From: Chrysemys picta bellii
Lineage: Eukaryota; Chordata; Testudines; Emydidae
Length of the DNA: 64,000 bases
Reading direction: 5' to 3'
Assembly (NCBI RefSeq): GCF_011386835.1
Contig: NC_088797.1
Span: 93,692,264 to 93,756,263 of the forward strand
The notes under the pieces were generated by a model. The model had not been told where the DNA came from and ran no database searches. It saw nothing but the letters and a program-made list of their open reading frames with translations. A program made the position numbers and the translations under genes. Of the stretch, positions 21,639-33,983 are shown in pieces. The stretch's first letter is position 1. Every line of letters starts with the position of its first letter.

Positions 21639-24600
21639 GTGCCATCTCATCCGGAATGAAGGTGTTACCTGCTGAAGAGGGAAGGAATAAAGGCAGCAAA
21701 AACATCACTGGGGATAGAGTCCATGGTTTTAAAAAAATGAAGATATGACTGTATGTTCCTCTGTAGTATCAGATAAGAATAAACTTGGTTTGTGTTTATT
21801 CTAGGCATTCTCTCTCCAAGTTTCTTCCTATAATATATGCACCAAAGGAAACTCTCATTAATTGGCAGGTGGCTTTTGCTTGCTAAGTTAAAAGCTAAGA
21901 TTACACTTCACTGATAGCCCAGGAATTTTCACAATTTAGGCTGTACATTTTCCAGTATTTCCAGAATACTTCACCTAATTTTCCCACAGTAATTGTCTAG
22001 GCGTAGGTCTGTAGTCTAAACCTCAAGTTAGACAGACCAGCACTGCACTGTTGCAATTTTCAAAGCCTTAAATAATTAAGGAGCAGGGACTGCCTTTTTG
22101 TTCTTGGTACAGCACCTAGCACAATGGGGTCCTGGTCCATGATTAGGGCTTCCAGGTGCTATGGTAATACAAATAATAATACAGAGGACAGCACGTATGA
22201 AACTGTTCTCAGAACAAATGAGAACTAAACATATGATAAATGAGCCTGTCACATGGCACTGTCATTGAGATGTCATGAGCCTGTCATTGAGATGTCATGA
22301 TTAAAAGAGAATGCCAATGGAACAAAATATTGATATAGGATAACAGTCTCCTACTGCTAGATAAATACTGAGGCACAGCAAAAAATGTGGATTTTCAACA
22401 GGTGCCATTTGTTTCCAGCTCAATTACTTTGCTGCTATTATATTGAGTGATTAATGTTGTAGGTGCTGTTGTTTTCGCTGATCAATTACAATGCTCACTG
22501 AATCTCTTTTGAAAAATTGCATTCTGATTGCCACAGATTAGACACATTTCCTCCATACTTCAGCCAATTAGAAAATAATATAAACTGTATTTCTGTAAAT
22601 AAGATTTTTTTTACAATTTGTTGGAATATATTCTTTAAAATATTGGCAAAAAAAGAGATTTTCTTGGGGAAACTCTTCTAAATTTGAAATAGAATAAGAA
22701 ACACTTATTCCAGACAGGCCAGTGGCAATACAATAATGCATCACCATGTAAAATATAAAAGAAGGAGAAAGAAAATAGAAAAAAAAGGAAATGGAATTAG
22801 AGAAGGTAGTGAAGAAATTCAGAGGAGAACGCAAGAAGTGACATGACATGAAGTTTTAAAGTGATCAGATATAAATGTATTTAATATTATTTGTATTCTG
22901 GTAACATCCCCAAATGTTCTAGCACAGGCAATGTGTATTTTACACGTATAATAGGAAGAAACAGCAACTGCCCAAAAATGCTTGTAATTATGCATCAACT
23001 GGATAGTGTGTCATTTCCACGGAAAATTAGAGGAAGTCACACTGCTCCCTGGGACCTGTTGTGGCCATCTAGACTTGGACTCATTCCGAGCATTTTCAAT
23101 GCCCAAAATAAACAAACAAACAAACAAACCCAAAATGAAGCTTTTTAACCTTCTAAAGCAAAACCTTTCATGTGGAGCTCAGCCCTGTTCAGTGGCTGAT
23201 GATAAAATAAATACTGGCTTCACCTGTCGAGAAGACACAGCACTTACTATGTTTTTAATATTTCTACATGACCGTGGTGGTTGGATAGGAATGATTGGGT
23301 GGAATATTACTGGTGGGACAAGAGTTCAGTTGTGGCTCACTGCTGATTTGTTAGACTCAAGTGCCCCCTAGAGGAGCAGATAGCAGCAGTGCTCAAGGCT
23401 GAGCAAATACTTTCCATCCCTCACCCATTGAGCCTTCTGTACAATGCCAAGAGTGTAGGGAGGAGTTTCTCAACGTATATATGAGAAGGAATGTGAAGTT
23501 CTGGGCCAAAGGGGACTGTTTGGCTTAAGATTTATTACAAGGAAAATAATATGCATATGAGAGAGAAAGTATACAGAGTGTCAATGAAGCCTTCAACATC
23601 TCTTCCTTTAACTTTATCCTGAAAACACACTGCTTCCCAGAATGTTATGCCCCACTGTTTCCCTCAGAGACAAGCTAATAAACCAAACGACAAAAAAAAT
23701 TAAACAGAAGTATGTGGCTCTAGAAGTTGTGGCTCTAACCCAAGGTGTGTTTATTATCACTACTCTGTCACTTCCTTTTGTTCTGTCCCAGCCCATTTTC
23801 TTCATCCCTATGTTCAATCTAGACCTTAGATTTCTGGGCTGGGACATAATGTTCACATTTTCTGATTTGCCCACCCCAAGCTTTCAAAAGGAAAACAGGA
23901 AGGAATTTTTCACCCCATGAACAACATTGTACAAGTGGCTAGGCACAGTAGAAGTGAGGATTGCCATCCTTTGAAGCATCAGGTATTAGGTGTGGAGACT
24001 AGTTATGAGACTTGATGGATTAATTAACTAAATGGAACATGAACTAATCCAGTGTGGTAAATCTTGAGTCAGATTTGTCAGAAGTCCATCCTCCAAAGCA
24101 CGTATGTTCAGTGCACTCAGCACAGAAAGCAATGGTGCGCATAGGAATGCTATGCCCAATCCAACCCCCCATTTTCACATGCACAGGAGTAATCACACTT
24201 TGGAGAACTATAAAAGCCCCCTTGGGGCCTTACAATCCATACCATTCACACAAAAGTATTTCCAGAAAGGCTTATAGAAACTGCTTCTACATTGACATTT
24301 GGGTGTAGAAATGCATAGCTGATTTAATTAGGCCACTCTATTTTGCCAACACCCTCTTGTGAAACGTCCCTTGTGTCTGCATCACATGATGAATAGCCAA
24401 AGGAGTAGGAATGTGAGCTAACTGGCTAATGTATTGCTTACCTCTGTGCATGAATCTTTCCCTGATGCCTTTCCAGATTTCTGTGACTCAGTATCTGTTT
24501 GTTAGTATTATAATAGGCCTGGGTGGAACCTTAGTCAGTATTCTTCAATACAAGGGAAAGAAGAACAGACTGAAGTGAAAGGACATTATTCTCTCTTCTC

Positions 24601-24938
24601 AGATTATTTTTCCTATTATTGTACACCAAGATTGTGGCAAATAACTGCTCTTGCTAGGAAAAGAACCAATAATTACAGCATTTTAGGTCAACTGCTGGGG
24701 CAGCACAGGTTCTCTATTATGTGTCCAAAACATAAGACATCCTACTTCCTTCAGGCTAAAATTCCACAAGCCAAAGGGAAGGATTTTTTCAGCCAACACC
24801 CTTGTTTTTGAGAAAAGGCTTTTCTCATAGCCCTTTAGACTGCAAGGCCTCCTGGCTCCTCCCTTTCATATTCCTCTTTTTGTGAGCTTTTCAGCTGTCA
24901 GTTTACATCCTGGATCCTCTGAAAACCAGGTGTGTGCT
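21639..24938. other. Mostly unrecognised intergenic sequence
   Basis: No gene is supported. It includes a possible MIR/L2-like 3' end (2206x-22190, listed separately), an 18-bp direct duplication (22261-22278, 22283-22300) and an (AAAC)n run at 23110-23129. Frames of 60-120 codons at 23006-23371 and elsewhere show no motifs. Confidence 0.5.
22065..22190 (+). repeat. MIR/L2-like 3' end
   Basis: Contains GTACAGCACCTAGCACAATGG, then CTATGGTAATACAAATAATAAT, the kind of 3' tail widespread in amniote L2/MIR-type repeats. It is short and diverged. The assignment is from memory of the pattern. Confidence 0.5.
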
Positions 24939-24941
24939 CTA

Positions 24942-25225
24942 AGGCCTTGGCTACACTTGGGAATTCACAGCGCTGCCGCGGCAGTGCTGTGACGCGCGAG
25001 TGTAGTCGCGCCGCCAGCACTGCGAGAGCTCTCTCGCAGCGCTGTATGTACTCCACCTCTCCAAGGGGAGTAGCTTGCAGTGCTGCGAGCGAGCGTGCAG
25101 TGCTGCAGGCGCTGATTACACTGGCGCTTTACAGCGCTGCACTTGCTGCGCTCGGGGGTGGGGCGTTTTCACATCCCTGAGAGCAGCAAGTTGCAGCGCT
25201 GTACAGCGCCAGTGTAGCCAAGGCC
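24942..25225. mobile_element. Harbinger-type MITE
   Basis: Ends AGGCCTTGGCTACACT and AGTGTAGCCAAGGCC are inverted; CTA stands on both sides (24939-24941, 25226-25228). Internal CAGCGCTG blocks and the CTCCACCTCTCC segment resemble the subterminal DNA of the full element at 30717-35881 (35745-35770), so it probably derives from a relative of that element. Confidence 0.88.
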
Positions 25226-25228
25226 CTA

Positions 25229-26058
25229 GTTAGGCTTGTTAAGGTTCCCCTCCAGGATCTCTTACCTTTCATTTTGGCTAGCTGCCACTTAGGCCCTGAA
25301 AGAATCCTACTGCTCTTCCCCTTCGCAGTTCCAGTAGTGGTACATTGCTCTGAAGGTAAGAAGTGTAGGGGCAACTGCATGTGCGCAGCAGGATGACGGC
25401 GTGGAGGGGAGCGCACTGACAACCTTACTTTTACAGCTCTGTATAGAACTACAGCTGGGCACAATTTTTTGTCCAAAACTATTTTTAGACCTGAAACATT
25501 TTCCCCGCCTCCAGAACTGCCAGCAAAGAAAAAAGTCGGTTATTTGCACAGTTCTATACAAAACTGCAGCTTGGCTGATTTAAGAAGTGTTGGTTTGATT
25601 TTATTTGTAACTGTTAAAGTAATTGTTCCTAGGATATTTGAACCTTTAAATTTCTAGCAGCCTTAGTATATGAATCCCCTGTTACTTATCTGAAGCATGT
25701 GTTTATGGGGCCCCACCAAGGGCTGGAGTCTGTTGCGTCTAGTGCTTAGAACTAGAGCTTGCCAAGAGATAAAATCATTTAGAACCACTACTGAAAGTAT
25801 TACTGATTTTTGCACTAAATTTTTGCCTGATATTCAGTACATAAAAAAATGAAATATCCATTTGATAAAAGTTTTCACTAAAAACAGAACATTTGAAAAA
25901 AAATCAGCAATTTTCACAAAATGTCAGTTTTTTAAAAAGCCCACTTTTCAAGAAGAAAAAACCTAAAAAAACTTACTTTAAAAATTTCACCCAACTCTCC
26001 CTGGAACACCAACAACATTTGCCTCTACATTCATGGAGTGCAGAGTATGCTACCAAAC
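25229..26058. other. No recognised gene
   Basis: AT-rich, with short frames only. No repeat edge was identified. Confidence 0.5.
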
Positions 26059-26066
26059 ACCTAGGA

Positions 26067-26375
26067 CAGGGGTAGGCAACCTATGGCACACGTGCCAAAG
26101 ATGGCACACGAGTTGATTTTCAGTGGCACTCACACTGCCCAGGTCCTGGCCACTGGTCTGGGGGCTCCGCATTTTAATTTAATTTTAAATGAAGCTTCTT
26201 AAACATTTTAAAAACCGTATTTACTTTACATACAACAATAGTTTAGTTATATATTATAGACTTATAGAAAGAGACCTTCTAAAAATGTTAAAATATATTA
26301 CTGGCACGTGAAACCTTAAATTAGAGTGAATAAATGAAGACTCAGCACACCACTTCTGAAAGGTTGCCGATCCCG
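26067..26375. mobile_element. hAT-type MITE
   Basis: Left end CAGGGGTAGGCAACC and right end GGTTGCCGATCCCG are inverted. Exact 8-bp duplication ACCTAGGA at 26059-26066 and 26376-26383. AT-rich interior with no transposase frame. Confidence 0.92.
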
Positions 26376-26383
26376 ACCTAGGA

Positions 26384-26566
26384 TGTCTTCACTGCAGAGT
26401 TAATCTGGGCTATTACCTGATTTTAGCTTGAACTCCCCTGCCATCCAGAAAACAAAAAAGCTTTTATCTGGGTTTGGAGGTGCTTTAAGTCCCAGGCTAG
26501 TTTATGTAGCTGGGGGTATGGGCTCCACCTTAACTTTAACTCCATTCTAACTTTGCAGTGAGGACA
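26384..26566. mobile_element. Probable MITE with CTTCACTGCA ends
   Basis: The left end GTCTTCACTGCAGAGTTAA pairs with the right end AACTTTGCAGTGAGGAC. It directly abuts the right target duplication of the neighbouring hAT element. The superfamily is unclear (Harbinger-like ends are suggested) and the target duplication is uncertain. Confidence 0.55.
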
Positions 26567-28334
26567 CCAGCTCAATAACTTGAATTCTGATAGTCCTTCA
26601 ATGTCTGCCACAATCCCTCCCTTCCCCATTCAAAATACAGACAAGTTCTCTTACAACTGACGGGAAAAAATCATAGAGCATATAAACACAAAGACACATG
26701 GTATGTGTCCCTGACACACATGGGACACATGGGTGAGTGCAGAAAACAGTGACGATGCAGTAAAGCAGGTATGGCTATAGAGTGGAGGTGTTCAAAGCCA
26801 GGCTAGGCTAACCCAGGTGCTCAGACCCAGGTACCACTCACCTGGGCTACCTCTGCAGTGAAGATATACTCTGAGAGCACCGTTGTGCTATGTTACCATA
26901 TAGCTTATCCACAAAACACTGCATGTGTATAATCTATACACACAAATGATAAAGAGCAGAAGAGAGCCTATAATTTGCAAAAACTAATATAGCTAAGAAA
27001 GAAAGTCTATCAAGTAATATGAATAGAAGTTCAAGGGGAAAAAAACAAACTGCATTTTGGCAACTAATCACTAGGTGGTGAAGATGTACATAAGGAATAT
27101 TTCCTTTTGATCAGTTATCAGCTGTCAGCAGAAAAGGACGACACATTAAGGACATTTATAGTAATAACTTTCCCAAAAGATTTGTTCTGAAAATGGTATA
27201 CAAGAGTGAGTTCAATGTGCATACTTATGGAAAAGGAAGCAACTATAGAAACGGCTACACAAATAGCTGATATTGCATCTGAAATGTGGTAGTTCACAAA
27301 CAGTGACAGAGAAAAAAAGGAAGTAATAAAGAAACCTTGAAAAAAAATGAAGACATAGGTGACTGTTGCTTTAACTGATTGAAAAGAGCAAAATAATTGT
27401 GGTTGGCATTTGGCTTATCCATGTGCACATCTGTTATGTCAGAAATCCAGAGCTGATGAAAACATGTCTGCTTTGCCCTAGATATCACATGTCCATAATT
27501 TACTTTTTATGCCCTCTAGCTCCACCTACTGGAACAGACTCACTGATCTAAAAACCCACCATAATTCCTCACCTTCCCCTCTAACCTAAACCATATAAAA
27601 AAATTACAGCTCCAAATTTATCGCTGATGTAACTAACTCCACTGAATTACACCAAGTATGAATTTGGCCCAAGAAATTTTAAGGACAGTCAAAAAGGCAC
27701 ATAGACCAGTGTGTCCACCCTTTTCAACTTGTGCCGTTCCAGGACATCGAGTTCAGCAAAACTCAAACTTCAAAAAAATCAGGAAATACAGAGGTAATGT
27801 ATACACATCCATGTAACCTTAACTGTTCCCCCATGGAGCTGGTAACAGCCAATGGCAATGAGAATTATCTACATGCACTCCACCACTGTGTTAGCTTTAG
27901 CTGTATTGCATGTTTTGAATTGTTGAGCAGCAGGGGGCAGATTAATCGAGGTGTATTTGTGAGTTAAGGAGATGGTGATTGGTTTGGGGAACATTTCAGA
28001 GCTGGGATTGTGATATGAGGGTTGTGATATGAGTAGACCAGGGTTTGCACCCACCTCATGTTCACAAGTAAACCTATTGCAAAATTGTGCAGGTTATCTC
28101 AGTAGTAAGGCACTTGGGGGAGAGGGGCATGTGGGTCTTGCCATGGGAATTGTCAGTAGTTAAGTGGGCTATGACAACAGTCTGTGGGTTTAATGATGGG
28201 TAAGGGAAAGTACTGGTTTAGATAGTATCCTGTAAATGTGAAGTGGTTGTTAAATTTCACAGGTGTGGTATTCTGGCAGGAGAGTAGGCTACATGTGGGA
28301 GCATAGGAAAGGTGCAGATAGTTCCTTTCCTTTA
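26567..28334. other. No recognised gene
   Basis: Nothing supported apart from another CTGCAGTGAAGATA motif near 26850, similar to the ends of the preceding MITE. Frames are short. Confidence 0.5.
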
Positions 28335-28347
28335 CAGTGAAAAGGAA

Positions 28348-28712
28348 AAAGAATTGAATAAGGACTGGGAATGGCTGAGCCATTACAAACATTGAATCTA
28401 TCTCCCCTTGTAAGTATTCTCACACTTCTTATCAAACTGTCTGTACTGGGCTATCTTGATTATCACTTCAAAAGTTTTTTTTCTCTTACTTAATTGGCCT
28501 CTCAGATTTGGTAAGACAACTCCCACCTGTTCATGCTCTCTGTATGTGTGTATATATATCTCCTCAATATATATTCCACTCTATATGCATCCGAAGAAGT
28601 GGGCTGTAGTCCACGAAAGCTTATGCTCTAATAAATTTGTTAGTCTCTAAGGTGCCACAAGTACTCCTGTTCTTTTTGCAGATACAGACTAACACGGCTG
28701 CTACTCTGAAAC
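28348..28712 (+). mobile_element. Penelope-like element 3' end
   Basis: 5'-truncated copy that begins just inside the end of the endonuclease frame (KDWEWLSHYKH-like, here ending near 28393) and continues through the noncoding tail to GGCTGCTACTCTGAAAC. A 13-bp duplication CAGTGAAAAGGAA flanks it (28335-28347, 28713-28725). A hammerhead-like motif lies at 28591-28628. Confidence 0.9.
28591..28628 (+). ncRNA. Hammerhead-like ribozyme motif in Penelope tail
   Basis: CCGAAGA (consensus CUGANGA), a GTGGG...TCCAC stem II, GAAA, then GC-TTAT-GC as a very short stem III and TC. Minimal hammerheads in Penelope elements are known. The U-to-C change in the first core strand probably weakens it. Confidence 0.55.
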
Positions 28713-28725
28713 CAGTGAAAAGGAA

Positions 28726-29197
28726 GTGTCACTGTGTGTTATGGGGCATTGTTCAAAGAGGGCAGAGCTAAAGTTATGGGGGCACATTCCTGAACTCTAT
28801 TTACTGGTTTTCTGAAGCTGGAGATTTGCTGAACTCAATGTTCTAGAAGGGCATGACCTGGCACTGGGAAACCTTAACTCTGTGTTAACTGAGGTTTGTG
28901 CCATTTCAGTTCCTAGTATTTTTGAACCGAAAGAAAACTTGTTGGTAGGAATTAGTGGTCATTGTGGCAGTTGTAGACAGCATGGACCACAGCTCCTGGC
29001 CATTTTTCCCCTTGCTGCTCTGTGCCACCAGCCAGCCTTGTCCCTTCTAATCCAGCCATCTTTTTAATCTTCTACAGTTTTTCTAAGCTATGGCAAAATT
29101 CAGTTCAGCCTTATTACATCAGCTGCATTTCGTAGTGGACTATGGGGTAATTATATTGCCACTTTGATCACCCCAAGCTCTATTCAGGAACAAACAT
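28726..29197. other. No recognised gene
   Basis: Ordinary sequence between the Penelope tail and the CR1 tail. Short frames only. Confidence 0.5.
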
Positions 29198-29712
29198 AAT
29201 CATAGAAGACTAGGGTTGGAAAAGACCTCAGGAGGTCATCTAGTCTAGTCCAATCCCCTGCTCAAATCAGGACCAACACCAACTAAATCATCCCAGCCAG
29301 GGCTTTGTCACGCCAAGCCTTAAAAACCTCTAAGGATGGAGATTCCAGTGCTTCTCCACCCTCCTAGTGAACAAGTGTTTCCTAATATCCAACCTAAACC
29401 TCCCCACTGCAACTTGAGACCACTGCTTCTTGTTCTGTCATCTGCCACCACTGAGAACAGCCGAGCTCCATCCTCTTTGGAACCCCCCTTCAGGTAGTTG
29501 AAGGCTTCTTCAAATCCCCCCCTCACTCTTCACTTCTTCAGACTAAATAATCCCAGTTCCCTCAGCCTCTCCTCATAAATCATGTGCCCCAGCCCCCTAA
29601 TCATTTCCATTGCCCTCCGCTGGACTCTCTTCAATTTGTCCACATCCCTTCTGTAGTGGGGGGACCAAAACTGGATGCAATACTCCAGGTGTGGCCTCAG
29701 GTGTGGCCTAAT
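29198..29712 (-). mobile_element. CR1 LINE 3' end
   Basis: Minus-strand CR1 tail. It starts at the outer edge with AATCATAGAAGACTAGG, the complement of the terminal repeat, and continues through GGAAAAGACCTCAGGAGGTC to the CTCCAGGTGTGGCCTCA block. The last 12 bases are duplicated (GTGTGGCCT at 29689 and 29701). Well preserved but noncoding. Confidence 0.9.
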
Positions 29713-30713
29713 CCCTTTGGATGCAGGTCATGTAAACTGTATATAATTCTATGGGTTGGTGCTTGCAATGCCTAGTTGGGAGTTAAGAGAAAACGGCTTT
29801 TTGGGTATCAGGATTTCTGAGATGAGGATTTTCTCCCCCCCCCACCTGACATTCCTTGGAGTTTTGGATAGAATATGGAGTGAAGAAAACAACCCAACCC
29901 AGTGAAAGAGAAGTTTGACATATGTTCTAAATTTCAAGATCACAGGTAATCCTAGTCCTAAAATAAACATCCAGTGACTTAACATATCTTGTTACATGGA
30001 CTGAAAACATCAGCCACTAGAAAGTCATGGTGGAGCTTATTTGCTTTGTAAATAATATTGCAGTCATTGCAATCATATTCAGTTTGGAGTAAATTTGAAT
30101 TGACAGTCCATCGCATAGCTGTAACAATTTATATTAAGTTTACAGGCTCTTTACCATCAGATTTCATGACACTCATTTCATAGTTCTGCAGTGACAATGC
30201 TGTCACATTACAAGTCATTTTGAGTCAGGGGTATCATAATTACTTTGCGATAATAATTCAGTTTCACAGTCACTACAAGTGGTATACCAATCATATTGTT
30301 TTTGCGTCAGTGGTATAGTAATTCATTAATATCATTATAAAATTGTACTTCTACAGTCAAAACACAACATAAAAAAAATAGCAAATTAAGTTTTAAGGAC
30401 GACTGTTTCTAGAGACTGATAAACATTAGTGTGATGGCCTGAAACTTCAGTCTGTATACAAAATGAGAGATCCTTCCTTTTCTGTGGGGGCCCTTATCAA
30501 ACTAAGATCCGTTGGGTCCCAACAAGTTTTTTCATCTCAGCATACGTATCATCTCAGGTCCCCTCCCACCTTCCTCCAAACGAATCATCTCTGTTTTTTC
30601 CATTTCCGCATACAAATGACAGCCACCAAGCAAGGTACTCAAGTGGGAATTCCATCTTTTGTTCTACCACTGATGCTGAACTACAGGGCAGGAAGGAAGG
30701 CCTGAACCTTATT
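29713..30713. other. Mostly unrecognised; contains a LINE scrap
   Basis: Bases 29854-29913 are the reverse complement of 38104-38163 with one mismatch, so a scrap of that LINE reverse transcriptase family lies here in plus orientation. Nothing else is recognised. Confidence 0.55.
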
Positions 30714-31662
30714 TCAGGCCTTGGCTACACTTGCAGATGTACAGCGCTGTGAGTTAAACCTGACTTCGTGCAGTTGAGTAGGGAAAGCGCTGCAGTCTGT
30801 CCACACTGACAGATGCCCAGCGCACTGTCGTGGCCACATTTGCGGCAATTGCAGCGCTATTGGGAGCGGTGCATTATAGGCAGCTATCCCACATAGCACC
30901 TCTTCCCATTCTGGCGCCGTGGGTTGTGGGAAGGGGTCGTAGGTGCGGGGCATTCTGGGTCCTGTCCCAAGGCCCCGTGATGCATCGCTTCGCATCCCAG
31001 AAATCCCTTTGTTTCCGTCCACCTTTGGCGCCATCTTTCAACGGTTTCTGTGCAGCGCAATCTGTCTGCGGAAAATGGAGCCTGAACTGCTGAGACGTAT
31101 GCTGACTTATCTCGCCAGCACATCACGTTTGGCTGTTGAACTATTCCTTAAGATCCAAAGTGACAGTGAGAGTGAGGAGTCCGACGATGCTATCGAGCCG
31201 TGTAACACGTACGACACAAAATTGCATGTGGCATTCATGGACATGCTCAGCACCGTGGAACGCCGCTTTTGGGCTCGGGAAACAAGCACTGAGTGGTGGG
31301 ATCACATCGTCATGCAAATCTGGGATGACAAGCAGTGGCTGCAGAACTTTCGGATGAGAAAAGCCACTTTCATGGGACTGTGTGAGGAGCTTGCCCCCAC
31401 CCTGCGGCGCAAGGACACGAGATTGAGAGCTGCCCTGCCGGTGGAGAAGCGGGTGGCTATTGCAATCTGGAAGCTGGCAACTCCAGACAGCTACCGGTCG
31501 GTTGCAAACCAGTTTGGAGTGGGAAAGTCGACCGTTGGAATCATGTTGATGCAAGTTTGCAAGGCCATTAATCGCATCCTACTCAGAAGAACCGTGACTC
31601 TGGGTAAGGTGCAGGAAATAACAAGGAGTCTGGTGGCACCTTAAAGACTAACAGATTTATTT

Positions 31663-31701
31663 GGGCATAAGCTTTCGTGGGTAAAAACCTCACTTCTTCA
31701 G
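31663..31701 (-). ncRNA. Hammerhead-like motif, degenerate
   Basis: Minus strand CTGAAGA, stem II GTGAGG...CCCAC, GAAA, GC-TTAT-GC. The usual U before the cleavage position is C here, so cleavage is doubtful. Confidence 0.5.
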
Positions 31702-31803
31702 ATGCATAGAGTGAAAGTTACAGATGCAGGCATTATATACTGACACATGGAGAGCAGGGAGTTACTTCGCAAGTGGAGAACCGTGTTGACAGGGCCAATT
31801 CAA

Positions 31804-32817
31804 TCAGGGTGGATGTAGTCCACTCCCAATAATAGATGAGGAGGTGTCAATTCCAGGAGAGGAAAAGCTGCTTCTGTAATGAGCCAGCCACTCCCAGTCC
31901 CTATTCAAGACCAGATTAATGGTGTTGAATTTGCAAATGAATTCTAGTTCTGCTGTTTCTCTTTGAAGTCTGTTTCTGAAGTTTTTTTGTTCAATGATAG
32001 TGACTTTTAAATCTGTAATAGAATGACCAGGGAGATTGAAGTGTTCACTTACTGGCTTATGTATGTTACCATTCCTGATGTCCGATTTGTGCCCATTTAT
32101 TCTTTTGCGGAGGGACTGTCCGGTTTGGCCAATGTACATGGCAGAGGGGCATTGCTGGCACATGATGGCATATATAACATTAGTGGATGTGCAGGTGAAT
32201 GAGCCCTTGATGGTGTGGCTGATGTGGTTGGGCCCTCTGATGGTGTCGCCCGAGTAGATATGGGGACAGAGTAGGCAACAAGGTTTGCTACAGGGATTGG
32301 TTCCTGGGTTGGTGTTTCTGTGGTGTGGTGTATAGTTGCTGGTGAGTATTTGCTTCAGGTTGGGGGGTTGTCTGTAAGCGAGGACTGGCCTGCGTCCCAA
32401 GGTCTGTGAGAGTGAGGGATCATTTTCCAGGATAGGTTGTAGATCGTGGATAATGCGCTGGAGAGGTTTTAGCTGGGGGCTGTATGTGATGGCCAGTGGT
32501 GTTCTGTTATTGTCCGTGTTGGGCCTGTCCTGTAGTAGGTGATTTCTGGGTACCCGTCTTGCTCTGTCAATCTGTTGCCTCACTTCCCCAGGTGGGTATT
32601 GTAGTTTTACGAATGCTTGATAAAGATCTTGTAGGTGTTTGTCTCTGTCTGAGGGGTTGGAGCAAATTCGGTTGTATCTTAGGGCTTGGCTGTAGACAAT
32701 GGATCGTGTGATGTGTCTTGGATGGAAGCTGGAGACATGTAGGTATGTATAGCCGTCATTAGGTTTCTGGTAGAGGGTGGTGTTTATGTGACCATCACTT
32801 ATTTGCACTGTAGTGTC
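31804..32817 (-). pseudogene. Penelope RT C-terminus and GIY-YIG endonuclease, 5' truncated
   Basis: One uninterrupted minus-strand frame of about 337 codons. It begins with LDTTVQISDGHINTTLYQKP and HVSSFHPRHITRSI, the conserved segment after the RT palm. A cysteine cluster follows (CSKPCCLLCPHI). The GIY-YIG nuclease has NVIYAIMC, AMYIGQTGQSLRKRINGHKSD and VSEHFNLPGH, including the expected Arg, His and Glu. The frame is open into antisense Harbinger sequence up to 32910 by chance. With no start and no palm it is a dead copy, although the nuclease half looks intact. In active elements the nuclease nicks target DNA for priming. Confidence 0.9.
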
Positions 32818-33983
32818 CAGGAAATAGTGGATGGCTTTGCACAAATGGGGTTCCCTAACTGTGGAGGGGCGATAGATGGGATGCACATTCCTATTCTGGC
32901 ACCACCCCACTTAGGATCTGAGTACGTTAATCGGAAGGGGTATTTCTCTATGGTTCTCCAGGCGCTTGTGGATCACCATGGGCATTTCACTGACATTAAC
33001 ACAGGCTGGCCCGGAAAGGTGCATGACGCACGCATCTTTCAGAACACTTGGCTGTTCAGGAAGATGCAGGCCGGGACTTTTTTCCCAGAGCGGAAGATCA
33101 CGGTAGGGGAAGTTGAAATGCCCATTGTGATCCTTGGAGATCCCGCTTACCCGTCAATGCCATGGCTCATGAAACCCTACACAGGGAGCCTTGACAGCAG
33201 CAAGGAACGGTTCAACTACAGGCTGAGCCGGTGCCGAATGACTGTGGAGTGTGCCTTTGGCCATTTAAAGACCCGCTGGCGATCTCTGTATGGGAAATTG
33301 GACTTGGCCGAAAACAGCATCCCCACGGTTATATCCGCGTGCTGTGCCCTCCATAATGTTTGTGAAGGGAAGGGTGAAAGCTTCACTCAGGCATGGACCT
33401 CTGAGGTTCAACACCTGGAGGCTGAATTTGCACAGCCAGAGAGCAGGGCTATTACAGGGGCCCAGCGCGGGGCTGCAAGGATTAGGAATGCCTTGAGAGA
33501 GCAATTTGAGGCTGAAAACCAGCAGTGATATCTGGTGCCTTGCACGGGAGTGAAGTGCAGTAGTTCCAATCTTTAGGAATCAGTGTTTGCTAAGCAGACA
33601 AGCAGACTTGCAGTGCCTGTTTATTTCCTGGGCTAACGAGTCTTTTACTTTATGCAATAATGAAGAATGTTTCCAAAGCCAAAAAATCCATTTATTGAAA
33701 AGAAAAAAAAATATTTATTGAAAAGAAACAAGGGGGTGGAGTGGGGAACGGTACAATCACAGATTCGTGTATGTCCTGTCTGGTGTGCTGTGCAGTGAGT
33801 GCTACACTTCAGGATAGCTATACTGATGGGGGTTGAGTGCAGAGGGTAAGGGTCATGGTTTTCAGGGCTGGGTGGTGAAGATACTGGTGTTGGAGGCAGC
33901 GGGTGGCGTGAAGAACACGGAAGTTGGGGAAAGTGGGTTGGAGGTGACAGTGGGGCACAAGGGAAAGAGTTTTGGGACAAGGG

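Larger units (their letters stand above)
31621..32817 (-). mobile_element. Penelope-like element inserted in Harbinger transposase
   Basis: Flanked by a 9-bp duplication CAGGAAATA (31612-31620, 32818-32826). The minus-strand 3' tail occupies 31621-31803, and the endonuclease frame fills the rest. The 5' end is truncated: the RT catalytic core is missing and the copy starts in the RT thumb region. It is younger than the Harbinger copy. A hammerhead-like motif sits at 31663-31701. Confidence 0.93.
31075..33528 (+). pseudogene. Harbinger transposase, split by Penelope insertion
   Basis: Exons either side of the insertion encode 182 residues (31075-31620) and 233 residues (32827-33525, stop 33526-33528). 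The insertion with its duplication is 1206 bases, a multiple of three, and the frame matches on both sides, so the pre-insertion gene was about 415 residues with no other break. The N-terminal half has a helix-turn-helix-like stretch (ANQFGVGKSTVG). The catalytic half has GAIDGMHIPI (Asp about 199), GKVHDARIF, LGDPAYP (Asp about 287) and VECAFGHLKTRW (Glu about 323), as in HARBI1-type DDE enzymes. The start ATG at 31075 (MEPELL) is chosen because sequence before it looks untranslated; an upstream ATG at 30943 is in frame. The protein cuts and pastes the element. Confidence 0.93.

Noticed and set aside
31804..32910. Intact protein starting at the methionine near 32908
   Set aside because: The first 30 codons are antisense Harbinger sequence beyond the Penelope target duplication.
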